From an uncultured Clostridia bacterium (lineage in GTDB: Bacteria; Bacillota; Clostridia; Christensenellales; Borkfalkiaceae), in NCBI GenBank assembly GCA_947629575.1, contig CANREF010000015.1:1-37516 (forward strand): 37,516 bases of DNA, read 5' to 3'. Below the pieces are notes generated by a model that worked only from the letters and a program-made list of their open reading frames with translations, was not told where the DNA came from and did no database searches. Below are positions 29,840-37,516 of this stretch, piece by piece. Made by a program: the position numbers and the translations under genes. Every line of letters begins with the position of its first letter. The stretch's first letter is position 1.

Positions 29840-32025
29840 GCGCGGTCCTCCGTTTCGTATTTCAATAGAATGGGCGTTCCGTCATATTCGAGCGTCACCT
29901 TTTCCGTACCCGTGAGCGGGAAATACAGCCACGAAACGCCGCTCCAGATCTTGTCCGTCACGGTGGAAGTGAGCGGCTCGCCCTTCCTCGCGTCAATCAC
30001 CTTCAGCCCGTTCGGATAGCCGTAAGCCGTTCTCACGGGCTTATCTTTGCAGACCTCGGTGAAGGTGAGCGCAAGCGAGCTCTTTCCCTCCGTGCAGATG
30101 GTAAAGCGGTCGCCCGCCGTCAAAATGACTTTGTTGAAGCTCCTGCGCTGTTTTCCGATCTTCCACTTTGCGAGCAAATAGCCGTTGGGAGGCAGTTCCA
30201 CTTGCCAAAAATTCTCGCACTCTTCCGTTTGAGAGGAAGGGACAAGACAGCCGTCTTCGATGAGACGGATAAGTTCCACCCTCACCCCCTCCCCCGTGGG
30301 AAGGGTCACGCTCGCCCTGCGCGCCTGCATCGCGGGATTGCAGAGCACGAAGAAGCCCTCGCCCGCGGCGGAAGCGCTGTAACCGTACACTTCCCCGCGG
30401 CGGGCGTCCCCACAGATGAAGGAGTGTTTCATCTCCTTCTCGGTGATCTCGCGGAAAAGCCCGTCCACAAAGCGGTAATACTCCCAATCCTCCATGCCGA
30501 GGTCGGAAAGATCGCCATAGAGATTGAGCTTGCACCCTCCCCTCATTACGTTGAGAAGGATGCCTTGGCGGAAGAGGTTGCGCCCCTGACGGTAGATGGT
30601 CTCCGTCTTTCCGAGCATAGTCCCGTGGTCGTCGATACAGCGCAGCGGCACATAGCCCTCCGCGAAGTCCCTCACCATGGCGTCGGTATAGTAGACGATG
30701 GATTGCACGAGAGAGCCGCTGGCGATCTCGCTCGGGCGGGGGTCGCCGCAGTAGAAGTAATCCGCATATTCGCACCAATAGGGAGAAATGGGATGTCCGC
30801 TCCGCTTGCGTACACAGCCGATGCGCTCCAACGATGTCGTCCAGCCGTTATAGCAGAGGATCTTTAAGTCGGGGTTGAGCGCTTTGAGCTTTCCGACCAT
30901 GGCGATGAAGTTCATCACCGCGCGTTCCTTCGATTCGCACAGCTCCACCGAATGCCCATGGGCGGGATTTTTGCACTCGAAATAGGCAAAATCGAGTTTG
31001 ATGAGGTCGATGTGGTTTTCCGTGATATGGTGCGCCACCGCCTCGGTGATGATATCCGCAACGCGGTCACAGGAAAAGCAGAGCACATTCTCGTCGTCGA
31101 GCATGGCATTGTACTTCTCCATTCCGCGCAATTTTCCGTGTTTGCAGTTGATGTCGAACCACAGTCCGAATTTGAGCCCCATCTTTTGGAGCTTTTCGAG
31201 GACGGGCGCAATGCCGTCGGGGAAGGTCCGCTTCTTGAAATCGCGGTAGCCGCTGTCCGGTTCGAACCAAAAGGCGTCCATGAGATAGTAGTCGAGCCCG
31301 ATGCCCGTCTCCTTCATCACCTTTCCGATGAGGTCGAGATTGTCGAGGGTCATCTTTGCGGTGAGTTCGACGGGGCGTTTATCGTCCGTCATATCATCAT
31401 GAAGCCCCCAGTCGCAGTAAATACGGAGAGGCAGCCTGTCCCGCGCGGTCTTGGATTCGATGTAGTCGGCAAAGGTAAGCCTCACATCGCCGCGGCAGTC
31501 AAGCCCATAGACGACGGGAAGGCTTTGAAATTCCGTCGCCCGCACGAAGGGCGCCTGCAAAAACGCGCAGGTCTGTCCCTCATAGCGGTTGTTTGCCGCT
31601 GGAAATTCGATGCCGCACCACCCGCTCCTGCCGAGAAAGACGGGCATCCCCTCTCCGCCCTCGGATAAGGGCAGATTGCTTGTCCCGCTCTCGAGGCAAA
31701 TGCGTTTGAGGAAAAATTCCCTCTTGTCGCGAAGGACGATCCGTTTCTCGAAGGTCTCCTCTTTGGCAAGATAAGTAACTTCCGCGATGAGCCCGCTCTG
31801 TTCATAGCGGAGGAAAAAACCGTTCTGCAAGCGTCCGCTCTCCGCAAGACGCATGGCGGAGGCGGGAAGCGCTTCCGCCTCTTCCCCCTTTCGGGCGATA
31901 TAGAGGACGAACTCCTCCCCTCCGCCGAGGGTCAAGATATTTCCGTTTCGTTCGAAGACGAGCGTGCCGCCGAGATATTCGAGCGTGCCCGTCTTGTTTT
32001 TCAGTTTGAAATTACATTCACACAT
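29836..32025 (-). CDS. GH36-like alpha-galactosidase family protein
   Basis: This is a 729-residue clan-D glycosidase without signal peptide. A beta-rich N-terminal domain (1-205) is followed by a TIM barrel: GIGLDYYLMDAFWFEPDSGY (241-260), FPDGIAPVLEKLQKMGLKFG (268-287), the probable nucleophile D345 in LIKLDFAYFE, and a probable acid/base D428 in YFYCGDPRPSE. A beta-sandwich C-terminal part follows from about 535. The family acts on alpha-galactosides or alpha-N-acetylgalactosaminides; exact substrate is unknown, and the nucleophile context (KLD rather than KWD) is slightly unusual. The start ATG overlaps the lacI stop (8 bp). Being cytosolic, it would act on imported oligosaccharides. Confidence 0.85.
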   Translation of the reverse strand: MCECNFKLKNKTGTLEYLGGTLVFERNGNILTLGGGEEFVLYIARKGEEAEALPASAMRLAESGRLQNGFFLRYEQSGLIAEVTYLAKEETFEKRIVLRDKREFFLKRICLESGTSNLPLSEGGEGMPVFLGRSGWCGIEFPAANNRYEGQTCAFLQAPFVRATEFQSLPVVYGLDCRGDVRLTFADYIESKTARDRLPLRIYCDWGLHDDMTDDKRPVELTAKMTLDNLDLIGKVMKETGIGLDYYLMDAFWFEPDSGYRDFKKRTFPDGIAPVLEKLQKMGLKFGLWFDINCKHGKLRGMEKYNAMLDDENVLCFSCDRVADIITEAVAHHITENHIDLIKLDFAYFECKNPAHGHSVELCESKERAVMNFIAMVGKLKALNPDLKILCYNGWTTSLERIGCVRKRSGHPISPYWCEYADYFYCGDPRPSEIASGSLVQSIVYYTDAMVRDFAEGYVPLRCIDDHGTMLGKTETIYRQGRNLFRQGILLNVMRGGCKLNLYGDLSDLGMEDWEYYRFVDGLFREITEKEMKHSFICGDARRGEVYGYSASAAGEGFFVLCNPAMQARRASVTLPTGEGVRVELIRLIEDGCLVPSSQTEECENFWQVELPPNGYLLAKWKIGKQRRSFNKVILTAGDRFTICTEGKSSLALTFTEVCKDKPVRTAYGYPNGLKVIDARKGEPLTSTVTDKIWSGVSWLYFPLTGTEKVTLEYDGTPILLKYETEDRA

Positions 32026-33046
32026 TCTCTTGTTTTGACCTCTTTATCAAGGACTTTCTGACGATGAGCTTACATGGAATGAACACTTTTATGGGAAACG
32101 CGCGGCGGTAGTTGATCCTCTCGAGCAGGATATCCGCAACGAGCCGCCCGATCTCCTCTTTGAAGATGCGCACCGTGGTGAGCGGCACGCGGCTGTAATT
32201 GGACTTGAGGATGTCGTCGTGCCCCGTGACGCACACGTCCTCGGGAATGCGGATACCGCTGTCGAGGAGGGCGTTCATCACGCCGATCGCCATCTCGTCG
32301 TTCATGCAGCAGATGACCTTGGGCGGGGGCGCAGTTTTGACCTTTTCCTTGACGAGCTCATACGCCGTCGCCATGCTGTAGGCGGCGGAGAAGAAATAGC
32401 GCTCGTCGATATGAAGTCCCAATTTTTCGGCATAGGCGAGGATCGCCTTGTTCCGGTCCTCGTCGTTTCCCGTCACAAAGCCGATCTCGTCATATCCGCA
32501 CTTTGCGATGTAGTCGAGCATGACATTGAGCGTCGTCCTCAGGTCGCTTCCCACGAAGTCGGCATTTTCGATGTTGTCGCCGTAGATGCTCGAAAGATAT
32601 TTGGCCTGTTCGGAAAGGTAGGAGATGATCTTTTGGGGCATGTTGCCGAAGAGGACCAGCCCGTCGAGCTTGCGTTCGGCGAGAGGTTCTTTCCGTTCAT
32701 AGAATTTGCATACTTCCTCCACCGTATAGGGAAGGACTTCATACCCCGCGTCGCTCAGCGCCATGACGATCCCCTCGACAACGCGGTCGAAGTAGGTATT
32801 CATCTTGTGCTCTGCACCGCGGTATGTGACATAGCCGATGCGGATATCCGTCTTGGAGCGCGCGGGACCGTTGGCGAGCTGCCGCGCATAGTAGTTGGGG
32901 ATATACCCCCTCACTTCCACCTCTTTGAGCACCCGCTCCCGCACCTCGGGACGCACCCGCAGGGTACTGTCCTCATTGAGGATGCGCGAGACGCAGGCAA
33001 TGGAAACTCCGCACGCCTTTGCAATATCTTGAATCGTGCTTTTCAT
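32018..33046 (-). CDS. LacI family transcriptional regulator
   Basis: The 342-residue regulator has an N-terminal helix-turn-helix (TIQDIAKACGVSIACVSRIL, 4-23), the hinge-like YIPNYYARQLANG (48-60), and a periplasmic-binding-protein-like sensor domain including FGNMPQKII and CMNDEMAIGVMNALLDSGIR. AAGGAG lies before the ATG. Such proteins usually repress the adjacent sugar genes until a sugar binds. It is the first cytosolic gene of the set (GH36-like, importer, GH78-like), so it probably controls them and itself. No clear LacI-type operator was found; a TTCCGC/GCGGAA palindrome just upstream (33070-33085) is a weak candidate. Confidence 0.93.
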   Translation of the reverse strand: MKSTIQDIAKACGVSIACVSRILNEDSTLRVRPEVRERVLKEVEVRGYIPNYYARQLANGPARSKTDIRIGYVTYRGAEHKMNTYFDRVVEGIVMALSDAGYEVLPYTVEEVCKFYERKEPLAERKLDGLVLFGNMPQKIISYLSEQAKYLSSIYGDNIENADFVGSDLRTTLNVMLDYIAKCGYDEIGFVTGNDEDRNKAILAYAEKLGLHIDERYFFSAAYSMATAYELVKEKVKTAPPPKVICCMNDEMAIGVMNALLDSGIRIPEDVCVTGHDDILKSNYSRVPLTTVRIFKEEIGRLVADILLERINYRRAFPIKVFIPCKLIVRKSLIKRSKQENV

Positions 33047-33069
33047 CTCGCTCCTTGCTCATGTTTTAT

Positions 33070-33115
33070 TTCCGCGCGGGCGGAAGCCGCGCCCTTCCCT
33101 TGGGGAAGGGGCGGC
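33070..33115 (-). other. Two tandem GC-rich hairpins between surface gene and lacI
   Basis: On the minus strand the first hairpin pairs GCCGC-CCCTTCCC with GGGAAGGG-GCGGC (33086-33115, one bulged base, loop of three). The second pairs TTCCGC with GCGGAA (33070-33085). Neither is followed by a U-tract, so they look more like a transcript-stability or partial stop element than a full terminator. The second could also be a DNA-binding palindrome. Confidence 0.5.
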
Positions 33116-33149
33116 CTCGCCTTTACGGCCTGTTCCGAAAAGTTGCGGC

Positions 33150-35462
33150 TCAGTCACGCTTCTTCCGCACGAAGAGCAGGGCAGCTCCCGCCGCGATCAC
33201 GGTGAACGCTGCTCCGAGCCCCACCACAGACCCGCAGCCACTCTCCTTGTTTTCCTCTCCCGCATTGGGATTATCGGGCGTATCGGGGTTGTCGGGATTG
33301 TCGGGGTTATCGGGGTTGTCGGGGTTGTCGGGATTATCGGGATTGTCGGGCGTCTTGGGCATATCCTCGCCGCAGACGTCGCACTTGCCGTCGTTGTCTT
33401 CATCGACATGCTCGGTATGTGCGGGCGGCTCGGGTTTGAGGTCCTCCTCGCGGCTGATCGTTGCGAACTTCACGAGCTCGGAATAGGCGATCGGCTCATC
33501 GCTTTCATTGCAGGCAACGACCTGCACGGCGTACTTTGTGGAAGCCTCGAGCCCCATGATCGTCTCGGAATACTCTTCGTCGCCCGCGTAGATCGGACCT
33601 TCGGTGGAGAGATATTCATAGAGTTCACCCTCTTCTGCGTCGCTGTTGTCGAGATAGACAAAGAGTTTATAAGTTTCCGCGCCGTCGATCTCCGTCCAGT
33701 CGATATTCGCCTTGTTGTAGTGCAGCTCGCTCGCGCTCGCCGTCACGCCTTCCGTCGGCTCTTGCGGGCGGATGGTGGTGTCCGCTCTCTCACCGAACGT
33801 CACGGTCTGATCGAAATATATGGTATGGAGCTGATCGGCGTCCTGCCAACCTTCGGTAAAGCTGCGGGAATCGCGGTGACGAACGTTCACGCGGATCTGT
33901 CCGCCGGGCGTCCAAAGGTCTTTGATATAGTAGCCGAAATCAAAGATATACTTGCCGCTGTGCTGCCAAGCCTCGGTCGTGCTCTTCCTTGTATCACCGA
34001 GAGGCTGACCGTCCTCGCCGAGGATCTGCTGAACGAGCATAGAGGGATCTCCTCCGAAATCGTTGCGGACCTGCGTGAGCCAATTATCGTAGTTGCCGCG
34101 CGTCTCGATGTGCATTTCCTCTGTCCCGAAATAGATATAGATGCCGTCTGAATCCTGACAGATCGCGGTGTCGTTTACTTCAAGGCGGAAGAAGAAGTTA
34201 TTCGCGGCGGTATACATCTTGATGGTCGCCGTTGCGCCCGTCGTATCGCCCCATACGGGGATGAGGTCATAGGCAGTCGTATTCGCCCAATCGCTCTCGG
34301 TGGGCACTGCGGGAAGGTCGGTGACGGTGATGTTCAAAGCGGTATTTTCTGGCCCTGCCACCTGACCTTCGGGAGGAAGGGGCGGGATGTACTCGTCGAG
34401 AACGAGGGTGATGTCGATCGTCGTCGCATCGCCCGTGCCCCATTCGCCGCTCTCGCCCGAATCCCAATGCTTAAATTCGAGCTTGACTTCGGTGCCGACC
34501 ACGAACTTATCGGAAAGTTCCAATCCGAACGTTCCGATGTAGCCGCCGTAAGTGTCATCATAACGCTGCTCCAACTGTACGCGGGAATAGATCATGCTGT
34601 CCTGATTGAGCCACTTTGCCCAATGTCCTTGTTCCCAATGTTTCGTATCGGAACCGACGGTGACATCATATTCCATCTTATCACGGCAGTTGGTATCTGA
34701 AATGGAGTTGGTGGTATCCTTTACGGAAGCGCGGAAGTAGAGGCGGGTGCCCGCTGTGAGGACGGCAAGGCTGCCCTCGCTTGCGCCCGTCATATCGTAG
34801 GACTTCGCGCTCGCCCACTCCTCTTCATCGGGATGCCCTTCCGCTCCCTTGCCCTCTACGGCGACGATCTTATCGGGCGCGGGCGTTCCGGGGAAGCGCA
34901 GGGTGCCCGAATAGGTCATGGGCGTGCCTGTATTCCATACCGTCTCCGTCGTGAGCGCGTCGCGGTGGGTAACGGAGACCTGTATCTCTGCGCCCTCTAC
35001 ATAGACATTCGCAAATTGGTGACCGAAGTCATAGGTATAGGTCTTGTTCGCGTCGTCGTATGCGATGTGGCCGTAGTCCGTGTCTGCCTTATTTGTCAGC
35101 CAAACGACGCTTCCGTCGTCATTGTGTTCATAGTGCCCTTGGAACTGAAGTGTGACGGGACCGACGACATATTGAAATTCCACCGCATCCTTGCTGACGA
35201 AATAGGTTTCGTCCTTGACGGAGAGACGGGTGTAGATCATCGTCCCGACGGCAGCAAATTTTACCGTTCCGGGAAGCCCCTCGCCCACTAAAGCATAGGA
35301 GGGAACGCTTCCCCATTCCTCCTCGGAGAGCTGCGCGCCCGAATCCCTTACGAGCGGGATGGAGTTTTCCGCGGCGGAAACGCTCTCCGTTTGGAGCATA
35401 GCCACTCCTGCAGCAGTACAACCGACTGCGGCAGCCAACAACATTGTAGCAAACTTTTTCAT
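33150..35462 (-). CDS. Secreted, C-terminally anchored protein with three CBM9-like domains
   Basis: This 770-residue protein is exported by a signal peptide (about 1-31, cleavage near VSAAE). Three related beta-domains follow at about 35-190, 200-355 and 375-555. Each opens with an E-x-x-W...Y pattern (EEEWGSVPSY, EEEWASAKSY, ESDWANTTAY), has a (G)TxxYxRxxVKD-like strand, and ends with HRD/HWD...W, which fits the CBM9/DOMON-like carbohydrate-binding fold. A fibronectin III-like domain lies at 571-670. It is followed by the motif HVDEDNDGKCDVCGEDM (685-701), a Pro-Asp-Asn repeat linker (704-733), SGCGS, a membrane helix (about 745-765) and RKKRD. The frame is open to 35669, but the ATG at 35462 has AAGGGAG and the signal peptide. 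Glycan capture at the cell surface is the likely role. Confidence 0.85.
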   Translation of the reverse strand: MKKFATMLLAAAVGCTAAGVAMLQTESVSAAENSIPLVRDSGAQLSEEEWGSVPSYALVGEGLPGTVKFAAVGTMIYTRLSVKDETYFVSKDAVEFQYVVGPVTLQFQGHYEHNDDGSVVWLTNKADTDYGHIAYDDANKTYTYDFGHQFANVYVEGAEIQVSVTHRDALTTETVWNTGTPMTYSGTLRFPGTPAPDKIVAVEGKGAEGHPDEEEWASAKSYDMTGASEGSLAVLTAGTRLYFRASVKDTTNSISDTNCRDKMEYDVTVGSDTKHWEQGHWAKWLNQDSMIYSRVQLEQRYDDTYGGYIGTFGLELSDKFVVGTEVKLEFKHWDSGESGEWGTGDATTIDITLVLDEYIPPLPPEGQVAGPENTALNITVTDLPAVPTESDWANTTAYDLIPVWGDTTGATATIKMYTAANNFFFRLEVNDTAICQDSDGIYIYFGTEEMHIETRGNYDNWLTQVRNDFGGDPSMLVQQILGEDGQPLGDTRKSTTEAWQHSGKYIFDFGYYIKDLWTPGGQIRVNVRHRDSRSFTEGWQDADQLHTIYFDQTVTFGERADTTIRPQEPTEGVTASASELHYNKANIDWTEIDGAETYKLFVYLDNSDAEEGELYEYLSTEGPIYAGDEEYSETIMGLEASTKYAVQVVACNESDEPIAYSELVKFATISREEDLKPEPPAHTEHVDEDNDGKCDVCGEDMPKTPDNPDNPDNPDNPDNPDNPDNPDTPDNPNAGEENKESGCGSVVGLGAAFTVIAAGAALLFVRKKRD
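33264..33353 (-). repeat. 9-bp tandem repeat coding for a Pro-Asp-Asn linker
   Basis: About nine to ten units of a 9-bp repeat (plus strand TCGGGATTG or TCGGGGTTG variants) encode TPDN(PDN)nPDTPDNPN in the membrane-proximal linker of the CBM9-like surface protein. Unit number could vary by slippage in whole codons. Confidence 0.85.
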
Positions 35463-35509
35463 AAAATGTCTCCCTTTTCTGCATATCGCAGTTATTTTTT
35501 TGAATTTTT

Positions 35510-37489
35510 TTATAAAAAGTACAATTCGCCCGCAGACTGCGCCGTGTATTCCATACGGAAATCGTTCCAACCGACCACAGACTGCTGATAGTTTTGTTCC
35601 CAATTGTCGTAGATCCACGACTCGAACGCAATGGTGTCGTACGCTTCGAACGACGTGCGGATCGCCCAAGGCATCTTCATCTCCACGCTATATCCCGTCT
35701 CCGTGCGCTTGACCTTGAACTCGGCGTTCAATGCGCTGCCCGTGCCGCCCGAAATTTCGGTCTTTCCCGAGCGGTACACGTCCACAATGAACGTCTCCTC
35801 CTGTGAGGTCGCTTTGCCGTTTTCTCCCACGAGAAAGCGGATGCAGTCCCCCTCCGTCGCTACGAGATCGTTCACTTCTGCGTACACATAGAGGGCTTCT
35901 TCGGTGTAAACCGCCCATGCCGTCCCGCGGGCAGGTCCGGGCACGAATCCGCGGTTATAGACCGTCCGCGCGATCGCAAGCGGCGTGCAAGAGGCATACA
36001 GAGCGTCCTTTTCGCCGTCCAATGCGGGCGCTTGCGCGGTTCGTGAGATCCCCACGGCGAGTTCCTCATAGGGCTCATGCGCGTCCTTATAGGGCTTTGC
36101 CGCGTCCTTGGAATACACCTCGCCATTCGGAAGCACCTGCGTGCGGAGTGCAAATTCCTTGGGATTGTACATGGCGATGTGGACGTCCCACGTCGGGGAA
36201 TACTGCCGCCAGTCGTTGCCGCTGTCCGCCATTCTGCCCTCCATGTAGCCGACATACACGGTGTGGGAATGTACCTGCCCGCTGCCGTCACCCACAAAGT
36301 CGGGATAGCCGCGCACGAAGCCCGTTCCGTGGGACAGGATCTCCTTGTTTGCGCCCGCCGTCGCCACACTGTCGTAGGTGAATTTCACGCCGTCGTCCGA
36401 TTCCATGTAGTACACGCGGGACGCTCTTCCCTGCGTGGACTCGTAGGCGAGCATGAATTTCCCTGTCAAGGTATTATACTTGATGCCGCACCCCGCGCGG
36501 GTGAACACTTGCTGCCCTTCGTCGAAGTGGATGCCGTCCTTTGAGCGGAACACATACATGCGATCTCCCTCGATCATCGTGTAGGTACAGTAAACATAGT
36601 AAGTTCCGTTCACATAACAGGACGAGGGCTGGCCGATCCCGTAGAATCCGTACCCCGAGCCGCCGGGCTGTTGGCTCGCCTCGATGCTGTCCTGCATCTG
36701 TTTGTCCGTCATACGGATGACGGGATAGGGTTCGTCCGTCTCACCCTTGTAGAGCTCCCAATGAATTCCGTCGTCAGAGTCTGCGCGGAGCACATTGTTG
36801 TTGAATTCCTTTAAGCCGTTCCCCATTGTGGCGGGCGATTCGAAGAACATGATGTACTTGCCGTCGAGCTTTAACACGGAAGGTTTCCCAACGTGCATTT
36901 TTACCCATGTGCTGTCCTCTTCCACATAGAGCACTTTCTTGGCGGAATTCCAATGCTTTAAGTCCTTGCTCTCGGCGTACCAAATGCAGTCGTGCGGGGA
37001 TTCGCGGCACCACCACATCTTGTAGAGTTCGTCGTCCTCGTCCCACAGAATGCACTGTCCCCAATCGTATTTTTCATCATAGGGGAAGGTGTCCACGATG
37101 CAGTCGCCGAGGTCGGTTGCCGTTCCCGCCTCCCCCGCCCAAGTGGAAGGGTCGCCAAAGTCGTAAGGCGGAGCGGGCTCTTCGCCCATGTCCTCGCCGC
37201 AGACGTCGCATTTGCCGTCGTTGTTCTCGTCCACGTGCTCGGTGTGGGGAGGCGGAGCGGGCTCCCCGCCCATATCCTCTCCGCAGACGTCGCACTTGCC
37301 GTCGTTGTTTGCGTCCACGTGCTCGGTGTGCGCGGGCGGGGTCATCGGCTCGTTGCACTCGTCGCAGTAGCCGTCATTATTGGCGTCTACATGCGCCGTG
37401 TGCGCAGGCGGCTGTTCCGTCTGTCCGCAGCCCACTACGCTTCCGAGCAGAATAACGCAGCTGAGGATCGCCAAAAATTTTCCTCTCAT
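35510..37489 (-). CDS. Surface lipoprotein with three EF-hand-like/CxxC motifs, beta-propeller and CBM9-like domain
   Basis: The 659-residue protein starts with a lipoprotein signal (hydrophobic 5-19, lipidated C21 in SVVGCG). Three tandem copies of the motif HVDxNNDGxCDxC follow (29-49, 53-73, 81-101), joined by short Pro/Glu-rich linkers. Residues about 125-490 contain repeated Trp/Asp-rich strands such as KPSVLKLDGKYIMFFESPAT, VNGTYYVYCTYT and FRSKDGIHFDEG, as in five-bladed propellers of GH43/GH32-type proteins. The catalytic residues cannot be named. Residues 505-655 form a CBM9-like domain (PALDGEKDALY ... FRMEYTAQSAGELYFL). GGAGG precedes the ATG. It is the first gene of the locus in this window and lies 47 bp before the CBM9-like protein gene; binding or trimming of a surface glycan is likely. 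Confidence 0.82.
   Translation of the reverse strand: MRGKFLAILSCVILLGSVVGCGQTEQPPAHTAHVDANNDGYCDECNEPMTPPAHTEHVDANNDGKCDVCGEDMGGEPAPPPHTEHVDENNDGKCDVCGEDMGEEPAPPYDFGDPSTWAGEAGTATDLGDCIVDTFPYDEKYDWGQCILWDEDDELYKMWWCRESPHDCIWYAESKDLKHWNSAKKVLYVEEDSTWVKMHVGKPSVLKLDGKYIMFFESPATMGNGLKEFNNNVLRADSDDGIHWELYKGETDEPYPVIRMTDKQMQDSIEASQQPGGSGYGFYGIGQPSSCYVNGTYYVYCTYTMIEGDRMYVFRSKDGIHFDEGQQVFTRAGCGIKYNTLTGKFMLAYESTQGRASRVYYMESDDGVKFTYDSVATAGANKEILSHGTGFVRGYPDFVGDGSGQVHSHTVYVGYMEGRMADSGNDWRQYSPTWDVHIAMYNPKEFALRTQVLPNGEVYSKDAAKPYKDAHEPYEELAVGISRTAQAPALDGEKDALYASCTPLAIARTVYNRGFVPGPARGTAWAVYTEEALYVYAEVNDLVATEGDCIRFLVGENGKATSQEETFIVDVYRSGKTEISGGTGSALNAEFKVKRTETGYSVEMKMPWAIRTSFEAYDTIAFESWIYDNWEQNYQQSVVGWNDFRMEYTAQSAGELYFL
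37187..37405 (-). repeat. Three tandem copies of an EF-hand-like/CxxC coding module
   Basis: Copies lie at 37343-37405, 37271-37333 and 37187-37249 (63 bp each). A fourth, highly similar copy is at 33360-33422 in the neighbouring gene. The two downstream copies are close to identical at the DNA level over the DNNDGKCDVCGED part. Confidence 0.85.
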
Positions 37490-37516
37490 TGTTTCCCTCC
37501 TCTATTTTTTGATTAG

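Noticed and set aside
33150..33245. LPxTG sortase signal
   Set aside because: No LPxTG or close variant precedes the C-terminal helix; the residues are ENKESGCGSVVG.
33264..33353. CRISPR-like repeats
   Set aside because: The units are 9 bp, directly adjacent without spacers, and code in frame for Pro-Asp-Asn.
37187..37405. Dockerin domain (cellulosome part)
   Set aside because: A dockerin needs two about 22-residue Ca loops with a following helix pair. Here each loop is cut short by CDxCG and is separated by Pro-rich linkers, and no cohesin is in the window.

Overview
The window looks like chromosomal DNA of a GC-rich Gram-positive bacterium of the Clostridia type, possibly an uncultured gut member. 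The evidence is a SigH-type sigma factor, Mini-RNase III, the dnaX-ybaB-recR block, strong AAGGAGG ribosome binding sites, lipoboxes, and a LacI-controlled carbohydrate importer that lacks its own ATPase. The taxonomic placement is an inference; no rRNA is present. Most genes lie on the minus strand.

Left part (1-4010): tRNA-Gly(UCC), an unknown membrane protein, an orphan Sfp-type phosphopantetheinyl transferase, a second unknown membrane protein, then convergent tRNA-Leu(UAG) and tRNA-Val(GAC). Between the two tRNA 3' ends lies about 400 bp without genes, filled with nested inverted repeats. It includes a MITE-like unit bounded by perfect 12-bp inverted repeats.

Housekeeping part (4067-18988): a minus-strand run mrnC-rlmB-sigH-dnaX-ybaB-recR-gpsA joins two gene blocks that are separate in Bacillus. 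A CPA2 antiporter diverges from it. It converges on lemA-DUF2207-glpK-glmU'-glmM-glmS, with a bidirectional terminator between. The UDP-GlcNAc genes include a GlmU with an intact acetyltransferase half but a shrunken, apparently dead uridyltransferase half.

Middle (19125-22430): a translationally coupled pair encodes an aconitase-fold protein that has lost its Fe-S cysteines and a zinc-type macrodomain (ADP-ribose hydrolase family). A divergent PH-domain membrane protein appears to be read from a leaderless transcript.

Right part (22440-37489): a long minus-strand carbohydrate-use locus. Two secreted, membrane-anchored proteins (a beta-propeller lipoprotein and a triple CBM9-like protein) are followed by a LacI regulator, a GH36-like enzyme, a small anchored Ig-like protein, two permeases, a solute-binding lipoprotein, a GH78-like enzyme, a hotdog thioesterase, a 35-residue ORF and a short-chain dehydrogenase. 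The likely logic is surface capture, import of oligosaccharides, and cytoplasmic removal of alpha-galactosyl-like and rhamnosyl-like residues; the substrate is not proven. Both surface proteins carry the same EF-hand-like/CxxC motif next to their membrane anchor, with very similar DNA, which is the most unusual protein-level signal in the window.
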